64,000 bases of DNA from an uncultured Bacteroides sp. (GTDB taxonomy: Bacteria; Bacteroidota; Bacteroidia; Bacteroidales; Bacteroidaceae): positions 1-64,000 of the forward strand of contig USPQ01000001.1 of NCBI GenBank assembly GCA_900556625.1, in the 5' to 3' direction. A program made the translations under genes and the position numbers. Every line of letters starts with the position of its first letter. Within the stretch, counting starts at the first letter, position 1. The notes under the pieces were generated by a model. The model was not told the DNA's origin and did no database searches. It saw only the letters and a program-made list of their open reading frames with translations. This document shows, one piece after another, positions 27,165 to 37,243 of the stretch.

Positions 27165-28493
27165 CTATTTTTCATAAGTAATCTCTACTTTAGGAATATA
27201 AGCATTCATCAGAGCTTCCGGTCCACAATCGATGGACAAAACATTGTTGTTCATCGTCACATTCATATCAATAGTCTGCTCAGTTGTCTCTCCCGTATCC
27301 CAATCCATAATAGGTAATACCACTGAAACAGGTACTTTCTTGGATACCTTTCCCGTCTTGTTCAACAAGAATGCCAAAGCGGCATCTTCTTTACTCATAA
27401 TCAAGTTAAACAAATGAATTGCAATAGCAGGATCTATTGTATTGGGAATTACCGATAGAGAAGCCTCTCCATAGTTATAGTGTATATCACCAACAAAATT
27501 TTCCAAGTTACCGTCCGCATTATACGCAAATGTCAGATTCATACCTTCATAGAAATCTCCAGGATTTGTAACAGAAGACAAATAATCACCTTCATAGCTC
27601 CAAGTATTAAATTCTTCCGTTTCATCATACTTATCGGCAGCGGTAGCTTTTACTATTTTACCGTCTTGCAATGTGTAAACTAAATTTTCCTTCGTATCAT
27701 CCAAACTAATTGCCGTTATCGTATTTTCTTCATACTTAAACTCACGGTTTAAAAGCATATCATCTGTCGTAGCGCTGACCAAACGTCCTTCCACATCATA
27801 TCCTAATTTAAGAAGTAAAAAGCCCATTTCTCCCATATCCATATTAATGGATTTTACTCTCATAGCCTTTTGCACCTTCAGCACAACATTCTCCAATTTC
27901 CAAGAATTGGCTCCACGAACCAGATTTACGGTATATTCTCCTTCGGGACAGTCAGTCGGCAAAGTGAATGTCAATCCATCAGCAGTAACCGTAACTTCGG
28001 AAATTTCAATAGCTTCTGCTCCTTCTGCTTTCAACACAATCTTATCGCCGTCCGCATATCCGCTACCTCCAAGCGTCACTTCGCTTCCTGGACTTACCTC
28101 TTCATTGGACAACGAAGGACTCGTAATCGGACTGTCCGCATCCGTCAAAGTGATAGAACCAAGTGTCCACTCGTTTCCGCTTTGTGTCAATATCACATTA
28201 TAAACTCCTGACACCAACGTCATGGGAACTGTAAACGTGACTCCCGAATTAGAAAAAGCAGCATCCATCTTTGTCCGTTCTTTGGAGGCGTTCTCCAAAT
28301 ACAGATTAACGCCTGAAGCCGTAAATCCAGAACCTCTGATAATAACCTCACTGCCGACCGCAGCCGAAATTGGAATGTTCACACCGCTGACAGGAAGCTG
28401 TGGAGTTGAATCACCTTCATCGTCCGATGAACATGCTGTAAATGTACACATCACCGTACATACCATCAGCATCAATAACCAAATCTTTCTCAT
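27165..28493 (-). CDS. IPT/TIG-domain lipoprotein, unknown function
   Basis: A 442-residue exported lipoprotein: lipobox FTAC (Cys21) followed by SSDDEGD, the surface-export pattern. Residues about 36-115 and 120-210 are two IPT/TIG Ig-like modules (GSEVIIRGSGFTASGVNLYL, GSEVTLGGSGYADGDKIVLK). The rest repeats short strands with Tyr/Asp/Gly (VEGRLVSATTDDMLL, DGNLENFVGDIHYN), like the YD-type sheets of DUF4595-class Bacteroides lipoproteins. No catalytic residues are evident. It begins 96 bp after the TlpA-like gene of the FecR locus and has its own terminator; whether it belongs to that operon is unclear. A binding or adhesive role is a guess. Confidence 0.75.
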   Translation of the reverse strand: MRKIWLLMLMVCTVMCTFTACSSDDEGDSTPQLPVSGVNIPISAAVGSEVIIRGSGFTASGVNLYLENASKERTKMDAAFSNSGVTFTVPMTLVSGVYNVILTQSGNEWTLGSITLTDADSPITSPSLSNEEVSPGSEVTLGGSGYADGDKIVLKAEGAEAIEISEVTVTADGLTFTLPTDCPEGEYTVNLVRGANSWKLENVVLKVQKAMRVKSINMDMGEMGFLLLKLGYDVEGRLVSATTDDMLLNREFKYEENTITAISLDDTKENLVYTLQDGKIVKATAADKYDETEEFNTWSYEGDYLSSVTNPGDFYEGMNLTFAYNADGNLENFVGDIHYNYGEASLSVIPNTIDPAIAIHLFNLIMSKEDAALAFLLNKTGKVSKKVPVSVVLPIMDWDTGETTEQTIDMNVTMNNNVLSIDCGPEALMNAYIPKVEITYEK

Positions 28494-28589
28494 AACCAGT
28501 AAATTTCAAATTAATAATTAACTATACATATATTGTTAAGTATTTCTAAACATTTTCATACAAGATTATCCAGCCGAGCGCAGATGAGC

Positions 28590-29948
28590 TTAAATGCCTT
28601 CCAAAGTATTCAATATACGCTCTGTATCATCTGATGAAGGACGTAACATATCATTGTTTATAATCTTTCCTTCCTTATCCAAAAGCAAGAAACGGGGAAT
28701 TCCCTCAATATTGTATGCTCTTTGGAAAGAGCTTCCACGACCGATAAGCAACTGAACACCGGACAAATCTCCACTTTTTACTTTTGCCTCCCACTTTGCC
28801 TTATCATGATCTATCGAAAGACTCAAAAAAGTAATATTCTTCCCCTCAAACTTTGACTCCAACTTTTTTAGGAAAGGTAATTCCCTCTGACATGGACCAC
28901 ACCAAGTAGCCCACAAGTCTATATAAAGATACTTTCCTTTAAAATCAGCTAGAGAATAAGACTTTCCATTTATATCAACCGCCTGAAAATCCGGAGAAGG
29001 CTTACCGGGAGAAGACAAATTCCATTTCTCATATTTATCCTGATAATCTGCCAAAAGCACAGTATCCTTCACATAAGTATGATAAATATTTTCCAAATCT
29101 GTAATATTCTTAATACCAAACCTTTCTACATATTCCGCAGCCAGACTGTTCAGCAACACTTCTTTGACTCTTTCATTCTTGAAATTATCTGCAATGTATC
29201 GCATTTGAGCAACGGTTTTCGGATAATAGTCGGTAACTTCCCGATTAGGAGTATCAAGTATATGAGACAGTTCCACAACAAAGTCACGGTACTCATCCAT
29301 ATCCAGCCAATCCTCATCTTCCACCATATACTTCCGGAGAGTATCGTAATAAGCCTCATCCGGGCGATAAGTACTATCTTGCGTCATCATAATATGTCCC
29401 ATCGGATACATGACTACTCCTGTTCCATAAGAATAATGAATACGCGCCGCCTCCATTTTGTTAAAATTACCAATGTCATCCAGTCCGCGAACATTCAGCA
29501 ATTTATATGCTTCCTGTTCTTTCTGCTCTACTTTCTGCATATACTCATTCAGAGGAAGAGCATACGTTTCATCCGGCAACGACGTGAGTGTAACAGTATT
29601 CAGATAATCAATTACTGGTGCCTTTTCACCTTCAAACTTAAACGTTCCGACATAATCATTGCCATCAAAAGTAATGTGTACACGATCTCCTTTTTCCAAA
29701 TATATTTTCCGTTCGTTCTGGCCATAGAACAAATTAGCATATAAAGCATTTACACCGGAAATTGTATCCGCTCCATATCCCTGCTCATTCAGAGGAACTG
29801 AATTTATCGTTCTATGATACACCAACACAACTTCGGTAGCTGTAGGATTCTTAACATCAAATGTAACCACAATGTTATCCGGTTTACCGGAAGAGGTACA
29901 AGCACTTATCAAACCGGCCAACAACACTACAAATAAACAATTTCTCAT
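28590..29948 (-). CDS. TlpA/AhpC-type thioredoxin-fold lipoprotein
   Basis: About 452 residues from the ATG at 29948, which gives a neat lipoprotein signal (MRNCLFVVLLAGLISAC, then TSSGKPD). Residues about 20-300 are a poorly conserved domain (DUF4369-like beta part, then helices). Residues about 310-452 are a TlpA thioredoxin fold: SPDFQAVDINGKSYSLADFK, then WATWCGPCQRELPFLKK with redox motif CGPC, and GIPRFLLLDKEGKI with the cis-Pro. The earlier ATG at 29987 would overlap the upstream gene. It probably reduces disulfides outside the inner membrane. It is last in the SusC/SusD/DUF4843/PKD operon, implying the imported substrate carries or meets thiols. Confidence 0.85.
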   Translation of the reverse strand: MRNCLFVVLLAGLISACTSSGKPDNIVVTFDVKNPTATEVVLVYHRTINSVPLNEQGYGADTISGVNALYANLFYGQNERKIYLEKGDRVHITFDGNDYVGTFKFEGEKAPVIDYLNTVTLTSLPDETYALPLNEYMQKVEQKEQEAYKLLNVRGLDDIGNFNKMEAARIHYSYGTGVVMYPMGHIMMTQDSTYRPDEAYYDTLRKYMVEDEDWLDMDEYRDFVVELSHILDTPNREVTDYYPKTVAQMRYIADNFKNERVKEVLLNSLAAEYVERFGIKNITDLENIYHTYVKDTVLLADYQDKYEKWNLSSPGKPSPDFQAVDINGKSYSLADFKGKYLYIDLWATWCGPCQRELPFLKKLESKFEGKNITFLSLSIDHDKAKWEAKVKSGDLSGVQLLIGRGSSFQRAYNIEGIPRFLLLDKEGKIINNDMLRPSSDDTERILNTLEGI

Positions 29949-29970
29949 ATATTTCCTTTTTAGTAAAAAT

Positions 29971-31557
29971 TTAATTATTCCTTTCACGATAGGTAGCGTC
30001 TACGATTCGAGCAAACCCAGTATACTTTTCCGGTGTAACAGAACTGAAATCACCTTCTGACTCCAATCCTTCATAAACCCGTAATATTCCCTTTCCAGCA
30101 CCATCTACACTTCCTACAACCAAATCATATGAACGAGAGGCATTGGCACTTTCCTGATAAAGATTAAATTTGAGGCAAGTAATAGTTTCCCCATTCAAGG
30201 TAAATTGCCGTTCTGCTCCCAAAGGTGAAACAGATAAGTCGACCCGGTAAACCGTATTGTCCACAGCATAATACATATAATTTTTCAAAGAGCTAAAAGC
30301 ATACAAAGTGCCCTCTTCCCCTATTCCCGTACAACCGGACAAGTCACCATAATAGGATTTTCCCAACACATAAGTGCAATCTGCATATAAAAGTAAATCC
30401 CCCAACTGAATGCCATAAAGATAAGACCTGCCATCCTTAGTCAGAATAGTATAAGTTGTCCCCATTTTGGCATTACCCGGATCATATTTCGTATTCTCCA
30501 TATAAACATAATCATACCCTTCAGGATAATCATAAGACACACTATGCACCACTCCATTATCACCTTTAAAACTGGTAGCTATTTCTTCCATTTTATCCAT
30601 CGTTACCAAAGGTTCAAGACTACCTAAATCTTCATAAGCCATCATCGGACAATACGCCATAAAACATTTATTAGTCGTATCATACAGTAAATACACAGCT
30701 ACATACATTGATGCTGACACATTCGCCCCCACGTAGGGAGCTACATCAAAAGTCTTATTCACCACACTCTGATACAGACCATCTATCCCCATCCCCCTTT
30801 CACAGTAATAGGCTTCTTTACCACTGACAATCATTTTACCCAAACCAGCAGCAGTAATAGAATAAGGACGCAAAGATGCACCGTTTGCAGCTGCTTCATA
30901 AGCGAAATTATATTCTTCCTTCCACTCGAAATTATTCTTTCCCAAACGAGTAGCTCCATCATCTGTCAACAAGTAAAAAGGAGACTGGGCATCCGTCATT
31001 GTCGATGAAAGAGATTGAATCTTTCGCGGACCTTTCCATTGAGAGATTTCACTATAATTTTTCAGAAGATCAAAGTATGTATCTCCTGTAACCTTAGAAA
31101 CCATATCCAAACGTGCACGTCCTTCTTCATCTGAACAAAGTACCATCCAACCTTCAGAAGTAGTATCGCTGACAGTCAAAGTATAAGTTTTTTGCCAATA
31201 TATGCCCGTATCCTTCTCCGTCACCGTAAAATACAGGGTGTATACATCAGCGTTCAAAGTTACTTCATAGTCCAAATTGCGAGTATTGCCAATCACAGTT
31301 TCCACTTCATTCTCTATATCCTGATTGATTACCTTCCACTCAAATTCATACCTGTCGTCGGGAAGAGCAGAAGTACCAAAATCCGGTGTCAATTGTAACC
31401 GGTTATGCGTCAAGACAGAAATATTATCATCCACTCCGGTAATTTCAAGTTCTGTCAGATTACGGTAATCATAATTTCCTTTATCTTCCGTACAAGCCAC
31501 CAATAGAAAGCCTGCTACCAGAATCCTCCATAAATTACTATACAAATTCTTCATCAT
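29971..31557 (-). CDS. PKD-like family lipoprotein
   Basis: A 528-residue lipoprotein (lipobox LLVAC, Cys22, then TEDKGNYDY). The N-terminal 130 residues form Ig/PKD-like strands (YEFEWKVINQDIENEVETV, YTLYFTVTEKDTGIYWQKTY). The remainder has repeating beta segments (GWMVLCSDEEGRARLDMVSK, SPFYLLTDDGATRLGKN, TYTILTKDGRSYLYGIQLGD) that suggest a beta-propeller. Proteins of this type accompany DUF4843 lipoproteins next to SusC/SusD pairs in Bacteroidetes, and their ligand is not known to me. It starts one base after the stop of the DUF4843 gene, so translation is probably coupled. Confidence 0.75.
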   Translation of the reverse strand: MMKNLYSNLWRILVAGFLLVACTEDKGNYDYRNLTELEITGVDDNISVLTHNRLQLTPDFGTSALPDDRYEFEWKVINQDIENEVETVIGNTRNLDYEVTLNADVYTLYFTVTEKDTGIYWQKTYTLTVSDTTSEGWMVLCSDEEGRARLDMVSKVTGDTYFDLLKNYSEISQWKGPRKIQSLSSTMTDAQSPFYLLTDDGATRLGKNNFEWKEEYNFAYEAAANGASLRPYSITAAGLGKMIVSGKEAYYCERGMGIDGLYQSVVNKTFDVAPYVGANVSASMYVAVYLLYDTTNKCFMAYCPMMAYEDLGSLEPLVTMDKMEEIATSFKGDNGVVHSVSYDYPEGYDYVYMENTKYDPGNAKMGTTYTILTKDGRSYLYGIQLGDLLLYADCTYVLGKSYYGDLSGCTGIGEEGTLYAFSSLKNYMYYAVDNTVYRVDLSVSPLGAERQFTLNGETITCLKFNLYQESANASRSYDLVVGSVDGAGKGILRVYEGLESEGDFSSVTPEKYTGFARIVDATYRERNN

Positions 31558-31558
31558 A

Positions 31559-32344
31559 TCAGTTCTTTTTAAACGTCAAAGGGTCTCCATTTCCATCAAA
31601 GGCATTTTCATCAAACTCTTCACCTGCATTCTTCTTTTCCTCTTGTTCCTTCACATACTGAGTCATTTCCGAACTAATATATACCTGCATGGCAAAGGTC
31701 ATTACCGACACGTCATTAAAATCAGCCGGTGCAACATCCAGCACATCACATATCAATTCAAACTTCTGTTGCGAAAATGCTCCTAACAGATTTTCTTCCC
31801 ATGCTACAGGAGCAGAGGTAAACATATCTGAAAATATAATACGGTAGCGCAAGGTAGATACTGTATCTCCTCCAGCTTGTATCTCTTCCGTTACAGGAAG
31901 TGCAAAATAGTCGTTCGCACGAAGCTCCATATAAATAGTCTTTTTCATTGTTTTCAAAGATTCCGTGCGTTTTAGAGTAACTATATAATTTATACCTGAA
32001 GCTCCGGCCGGTATCTCTACCTTATCCGACAACACATAATCCGTTCCCTCTACAGCATTTTCGGAACTAACACGGATATCTACCGGGCGGGACTCATCTA
32101 CAGGACGTCCCAACAACTGGATTTTCACAGGAATTTCCATATCATCTCCACTCTCGTAGACAAAAGTAACATCTATGCTATCCTGCAAAGCACTCGCAGA
32201 AGAACGGTTATTAAAATAAATACCGCTAATATTCTGAAAAGTACCGGGCTCGCGTTCGTCACAGGCCGACAGACCAATCAGCAGGCTAAGAAAAGCCACG
32301 ATATATCTATTTTTCATTTTCATCATACATCTTATTTTGTTCAT
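31559..32344 (-). CDS. DUF4843-type lipoprotein
   Basis: A 261-residue lipoprotein; lipobox LIGLSAC with Cys28 counted from the first ATG, then DEREPG. ATGs at codons 7, 8 and 10 are equally possible starts. The mature part is one beta-sandwich region of DUF4843 type: GIYFNNRSSASALQDSIDVT, VDIRVSSENAVEGTDYVLSD, PAGASGINYIVTLKRT, followed by a helical segment (FSQQKFELICDVLDVAP) and a charged C-terminus. No enzyme motif is present. It takes the slot of a SusE-type surface protein, 16 bp after susD, so it probably contacts the substrate or the SusCD complex. Confidence 0.75.
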   Translation of the reverse strand: MNKIRCMMKMKNRYIVAFLSLLIGLSACDEREPGTFQNISGIYFNNRSSASALQDSIDVTFVYESGDDMEIPVKIQLLGRPVDESRPVDIRVSSENAVEGTDYVLSDKVEIPAGASGINYIVTLKRTESLKTMKKTIYMELRANDYFALPVTEEIQAGGDTVSTLRYRIIFSDMFTSAPVAWEENLLGAFSQQKFELICDVLDVAPADFNDVSVMTFAMQVYISSEMTQYVKEQEEKKNAGEEFDENAFDGNGDPLTFKKN

Positions 32345-32360
32345 TTAAAAGCATTTACTT

Positions 32361-33830
32361 TCAATTTTCTGTTTCCGAATCAGGAAGAGGAACTACGAAT
32401 ATCTGATCACTTGCTTCCGGATTTTTACTAGATACGGACGAGAATAAAACAGGTCTGTACAATCTCTTATAGAGATAAAAGAGTTGCCCTTCACCGTATA
32501 GCTCACGTATATATTCATACACAAGCAAATCTTGGGTCAATGATGAAACAGTAGTTACCCCACGATTCCGTCGCAACGTATTGACATAACTGGAACCTGC
32601 CGTCAAAGAAGCAGACTGGCTCTCGGCTGCAATAAGATACATCTCACCTATACGTAACATTGGAATCATTGTATTTTCTATTTTTCCGGTATCCTCCATA
32701 TCCGCATATTTATAGAAATACCTGTTAGAACCTGAAGCCACCCAATTCACTCGATAACGGTAGTCGTCCTGGTTGCCTCCGGTAGCTGTGCCTCCGAAAA
32801 TGAGATTATTCATCAGATCATTATCCATTCTGAATACATAGTTAGGAACACGAGTCGGGTCAAAATAATTTTTAAACAATTGGTTACGGCTTGCATGAGA
32901 GAGAGCAAAGATCACTTCAGAAGAGAAAATACGGTCCGGATCATCCGGTGAACCAGTAACCAGTTTTTTATCTACAAACGGAAAAATACCGCTATCTACC
33001 GCTTTTATGATTTCCGTAGAATAGTTGAATGCTTTCTTTCTTGCACTTCCACCTTCCTCATCATTGCTACTTGCATACAGACAAACACGTGCTAATAATC
33101 CTGTCACCGCATAATAATTCATCCGTAAAGCACGATAGCGCAAAAAGTTAGAATTCTGATTTACATCTCCACTCATCATCGTACCCTCCGTCTTTACCGG
33201 ATCATTCACTAATAAGATTCGCGCTTCCTCTAGGTCGGTTATTACCTTTCGAATCACTTCTGAAGCAGGAAGCTGTTCTTCCGGCAAATTGGTCTGCGCT
33301 GTATAATAGGGGATACTCAGCTTATCTTTATTGCGTGAATACACCGGGCCAAACAGTCGAAGCATGTCAAAATGTAGCATAGCCCGCAGGGCAAGTGCTT
33401 CTCCGCGTATAATATTATAATTATCACCGGTAAAAAGAGATGTCCTGCTCTCCATATTCTCAAGAATCTCATTACAATTCAAGATCATCGCATACGCTTC
33501 ATTCCACGTCTCGCTCAGTCTTCCACGCCAATATTCCGTTTCATATTGATAGTCGGCAAGATCTTTGTAATTTCCCCACACGGAATTGTCCGTCCCTATT
33601 GTATAAGCACCTCCCATTATTTCAATCATTTCCACAGTCAAAGCGCATCCGTATAGCTTGTCATTATTCAATTCCACATATACGCCATTCAATAATTTTT
33701 GGAATCCCTCCTCCGTAGAGAACAGTTCGTCATCCGATATCTTATCATAAGGCTTCACATCCAACCAGTCACTACAGCCACATAGCAGAAAGCAACCGAG
33801 CAACATACCTGTATATATTTTATTCTTCAT
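32361..33830 (-). CDS. SusD/RagB-type lipoprotein of the FecR-controlled locus
   Basis: A 489-residue SusD-family lipoprotein (MKNKIYTGMLLGCFLLCGC, Cys19). Landmarks: DELFSTEEGFQKLLNGVYVE, the TPR-like region with RGEALALRAMLHFDMLRLFG, MIPMLRIGEMYLIAAESQS and the late YIRELYGEGQLFYLYKRLYR helix. The C-terminus FVVPLPDSETEN carries the usual PLP-like end. It lies 36 bp after the STN-containing susC. The pairing with an ECF sigma/FecR system suggests a non-glucan ligand or host glycoprotein, but that is inferred from the type of regulation only. Confidence 0.93.
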   Translation of the reverse strand: MKNKIYTGMLLGCFLLCGCSDWLDVKPYDKISDDELFSTEEGFQKLLNGVYVELNNDKLYGCALTVEMIEIMGGAYTIGTDNSVWGNYKDLADYQYETEYWRGRLSETWNEAYAMILNCNEILENMESRTSLFTGDNYNIIRGEALALRAMLHFDMLRLFGPVYSRNKDKLSIPYYTAQTNLPEEQLPASEVIRKVITDLEEARILLVNDPVKTEGTMMSGDVNQNSNFLRYRALRMNYYAVTGLLARVCLYASSNDEEGGSARKKAFNYSTEIIKAVDSGIFPFVDKKLVTGSPDDPDRIFSSEVIFALSHASRNQLFKNYFDPTRVPNYVFRMDNDLMNNLIFGGTATGGNQDDYRYRVNWVASGSNRYFYKYADMEDTGKIENTMIPMLRIGEMYLIAAESQSASLTAGSSYVNTLRRNRGVTTVSSLTQDLLVYEYIRELYGEGQLFYLYKRLYRPVLFSSVSSKNPEASDQIFVVPLPDSETEN

Positions 33831-33866
33831 AACTCATTCGTTTTTATAAGTTTTCTCTTCCATTGT

Positions 33867-36800
33867 TTAAAAGGTGGCACCGATAGACAAAGAGATCGTT
33901 CGTGCAAAAGGATAATCAATTCCACGTTCCGCCTTAACGGTAGACCAACGGAATATATCATTCATATTTGCCTGTAAAGATAAAGCTGCCAAACCTAGCT
34001 TCTTGACAAATCCTTGATTGAACTCATAGCCCAGACTGACAGACTCGCAAGTCAGTGTGTTTTCATCCATCACAAAACGAGAAGATTTCTCAGTAGTCTG
34101 CACCATAGATATACCTTTGAACTGCGCTTCACGGTTGGACTCCGACCAACGATTGTATAGCGCACGCTTATCTTGATTGTTGTACACTTCTTCTGTACCT
34201 ATATTCTCTACCTTGTCGAAAAGAGAAGTGTTGAATAACTGCCCGCCTATTTGATAACGGAAAAAACAGCTGAGTGAAAAGCCTTTATAATAGAATGTAG
34301 TCCCGAACAATCCTTCTATATCAGGTTCCGTATCTCCTACCACTACTTCGTCATTCACATCATAGGAAAAAGAATATGTACCATCCTTCTTTATAAAGAG
34401 CTCTTTACCGGTAGCCGAATCTATTCCGGCAGACCGCACAGCCCAGATAGCTGTAGGACTTCCCCCGTCATAATAACGGGTAGTACCCGCCAATGAAGCC
34501 TGTCCGCTCTTATTCAAAGCACTAAAAGAGTCACCGATATTGGCATATTTCGAACGAGAGTGCGTTGCATTCACGCTCAAATTCCAATTGATTCCCTGTT
34601 CCGGCAGATAAATAGGAGAAAACTTCAATGTAGCTTCCCAACCTTTTGTTTTTTGCATACCGGCATTCATTGTCAGGCTTGTCACTCCCATAGAACCCGG
34701 AGTCGTGATGACAGCCAGCAACGGATCAGTATTCTTCCAATAATAATCCAAAGTCACATTGATCCGGTTATTCCACATCGTAATATCAGTACCGATATTA
34801 TAATTGATTGTTTCCTGCCATCCCAAGTCTTTGTTTCCCAATGCATTCAGAATCACACCTGTTCCGAATACATTCGTCATCCAGCCATTGAACTTGTAAG
34901 TCGAGAATGCCTGATAAGCGGCAAAATTCTGGTTTCCCGGGTTTCCGACAGAAGCTCTCAGCTTGAGAAGTTGAAAGAAATCTTTATCTCTAAGGAACTT
35001 CTCATTATGAATATTCCAACCAAGCCCGACAGACCATGTATTCCGAAAACGGTTATCCGTGCCGAACATAGACGCGCCATCACTACGATAATTAAAATCA
35101 AGCAAGTAGCGATTATCATAAGCATAACCGCCATTGATATAAAAACTTGCCGCACGTTTCTCCGTCCGACTGTAATCCGGACTTTCCCCGTTTGGATAGC
35201 TATTGGCAAAAGATGGAGAATCAAACTGATCATCCGTAAAACCATTGGCTGAGAATCCATAATTTTCTCTTTTGGTACTGCTAAAATTGAATCCGGCCAC
35301 AGCATTAACCATGTGTTTATCGGCAAATAAACGACCAAATGTAGCGGCCAGATCCCCTTCATATACTAATCCTTTGGTTTGTGTGTGCGTATATAACCCT
35401 TTCTCCGTATCACTTACATCATCAAACTGTGAATGTAACGGAGACAAACGGACATCCGACGTATCATCCGATTTCGTCAGGCCGAATTTGGCTCTTAAAC
35501 GAAAATCATGTGTAGCAAACCACTCGATGATAAAGTTGTTGGTAAATCCAAATTCCTGCCCTTTATTATAATTGTTCAGATGAGCGTTCCATAACGGATT
35601 GGAAACAGAAGAATCATTTATGCCATCCTCCGGATAATACAGGTATTTTTCTATCTCACCTGCCGAATTATATTTCCGGTAATAAGGATTCGCCTGTGCA
35701 TATTCCGAGAAGGAAACAGTTGGGTCGACCGTCTCCAAATAATCAATTGTCAGCTTATTGCTGAACTGAAATTTTCCCGTACGATATATCAAATCGATAT
35801 TTCCTCCAATCGTTTGGCGTTCGGATTCTTTCATTACCCCATTCACATGACCTATGCTTAATCCTATTCCATAACGTATCTTTTCTTCACCACCTTCTGC
35901 ATAGATATTGTGTTTGTGCGTAAACCCGTTACGTACCGGTTCTTTCAGCCAATAAGTATCTACTCCTCTTTCTATTTCCTTCAGCCGCTCGTTCCGCAAG
36001 CTATTTAAACGCAACTGATTGGAAGGACTGTTGGTGTTGTCCTCATATACTCCTGCCAATGTTTCAAACTGTAACTTTTCACGGGCATTCATCAGGTTAT
36101 AGTCAGACAAGTCGGCTATATCTACTCCAAAATCTCCTTTATACGAAAGCTGAAGACGTCCCTTCTCCGGTGTTTTAGTTTCAATTACCACTACTCCATT
36201 GGAAGCTTTCGAACCATAAATAGCCGTAGAGGCAGCATCTTTCAATATCGTAACAGAAGCTACACGGTTCATATTCAGGTTCATCACAGTTTCCAGCGTA
36301 GTCTCGAATCCATCTAAAATAAACAACGGCTGGTTGGGATCTGTACCATATTCTTCCTTCAACCCTACTACACTGCTCTTTCCCCGTATCTCGATATCCG
36401 GCATTTGATTAGGATTGGAACCGAACTGATTATTTTCCATGATCTTAAAAGAAGGATCGAGTGTCCGCAAACTTTGCAAGACATTCTGCGAACCTACCGA
36501 TTTCAACTCTTCCCCCTTAAATGTTGTGGAAGAACCTGTAAAACTTTCTTTTTTACGTTGATAGATTCCCGTAACCACCACATCTTTAATCTCCTGCAAC
36601 TGTTGTTGCATTACGATATTTGCAAAAGATGAAGCATTCTTTCCGTTAAAATGTCTCGTAATCTTTTCATAACCGACAAAAGAGAAAGTTAGGTCGCAGC
36701 CTTCTACCGGTAACTTTATACTGAATTCTCCATTCAGATCCGTGGTCGTGCCGGACATTCCCGGTCCTGTTCCTCCTACTATTACCGAAACTCCGATCAT

Positions 36801-37208
36801 CGGAGATCGGTCACTTCCATCAATAATCCGTCCTTTAAGTTCCATTTCTTTCTCTTCTTCCCGCAGTTCCTGTTTTCCGGAAGCAGGTCGCGGAACAATA
36901 ATGATAGTACGATTCTCAACCTTAAAAGTGAAATTTGTACCGGACAGAATTTCTTGAAGTGCCTGTACCAAAGAAATATTATGATAATTAGCTGTTATCC
37001 TCTTCGGACATTCCGACAATTGTTTTGAATTATAAAAAAATTCATACCCTGTGACAGCACTCATCTTCTTCAATGCTTCCGCCACTGTCGCTTTTTTCAG
37101 CTCCACACTTACCGTTTGAGCATACACAGTACGACAACAGACTGAAAACACAAGAAATATAAGCCCTATCTTCCAATCAATGTGAATAAAACTTTTCTTC
37201 CTTTTCAT
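33867..37208 (-). CDS. SusC/RagA-type TonB-dependent transporter with STN signalling domain
   Basis: A 1113-residue outer-membrane transporter. In order: signal peptide (to about TVYAQ32), STN domain (residues about 45-105: VAEALKKMSAVTGYEFFYNS, YHNISLVQALQEILSG, ENRTIIIVPRP), carboxypeptidase-regulatory-like domain (LKGRIIDGSDRSPMIGVSV), plug with AASTAIYGSKASNGVVVIET, and barrel ending ISLSIGATF. The STN domain is the part that touches the FecR anti-sigma factor across the periplasm, so substrate binding can switch on the adjacent sigma factor. It lies 35 bp after fecR. Compare the first SusC in the window, which lacks STN. Confidence 0.95.
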   Translation of the reverse strand: MKRKKSFIHIDWKIGLIFLVFSVCCRTVYAQTVSVELKKATVAEALKKMSAVTGYEFFYNSKQLSECPKRITANYHNISLVQALQEILSGTNFTFKVENRTIIIVPRPASGKQELREEEKEMELKGRIIDGSDRSPMIGVSVIVGGTGPGMSGTTTDLNGEFSIKLPVEGCDLTFSFVGYEKITRHFNGKNASSFANIVMQQQLQEIKDVVVTGIYQRKKESFTGSSTTFKGEELKSVGSQNVLQSLRTLDPSFKIMENNQFGSNPNQMPDIEIRGKSSVVGLKEEYGTDPNQPLFILDGFETTLETVMNLNMNRVASVTILKDAASTAIYGSKASNGVVVIETKTPEKGRLQLSYKGDFGVDIADLSDYNLMNAREKLQFETLAGVYEDNTNSPSNQLRLNSLRNERLKEIERGVDTYWLKEPVRNGFTHKHNIYAEGGEEKIRYGIGLSIGHVNGVMKESERQTIGGNIDLIYRTGKFQFSNKLTIDYLETVDPTVSFSEYAQANPYYRKYNSAGEIEKYLYYPEDGINDSSVSNPLWNAHLNNYNKGQEFGFTNNFIIEWFATHDFRLRAKFGLTKSDDTSDVRLSPLHSQFDDVSDTEKGLYTHTQTKGLVYEGDLAATFGRLFADKHMVNAVAGFNFSSTKRENYGFSANGFTDDQFDSPSFANSYPNGESPDYSRTEKRAASFYINGGYAYDNRYLLDFNYRSDGASMFGTDNRFRNTWSVGLGWNIHNEKFLRDKDFFQLLKLRASVGNPGNQNFAAYQAFSTYKFNGWMTNVFGTGVILNALGNKDLGWQETINYNIGTDITMWNNRINVTLDYYWKNTDPLLAVITTPGSMGVTSLTMNAGMQKTKGWEATLKFSPIYLPEQGINWNLSVNATHSRSKYANIGDSFSALNKSGQASLAGTTRYYDGGSPTAIWAVRSAGIDSATGKELFIKKDGTYSFSYDVNDEVVVGDTEPDIEGLFGTTFYYKGFSLSCFFRYQIGGQLFNTSLFDKVENIGTEEVYNNQDKRALYNRWSESNREAQFKGISMVQTTEKSSRFVMDENTLTCESVSLGYEFNQGFVKKLGLAALSLQANMNDIFRWSTVKAERGIDYPFARTISLSIGATF

Positions 37209-37243
37209 ACTCTTATCTCATTCTTTTTATATTGTTGTATCTC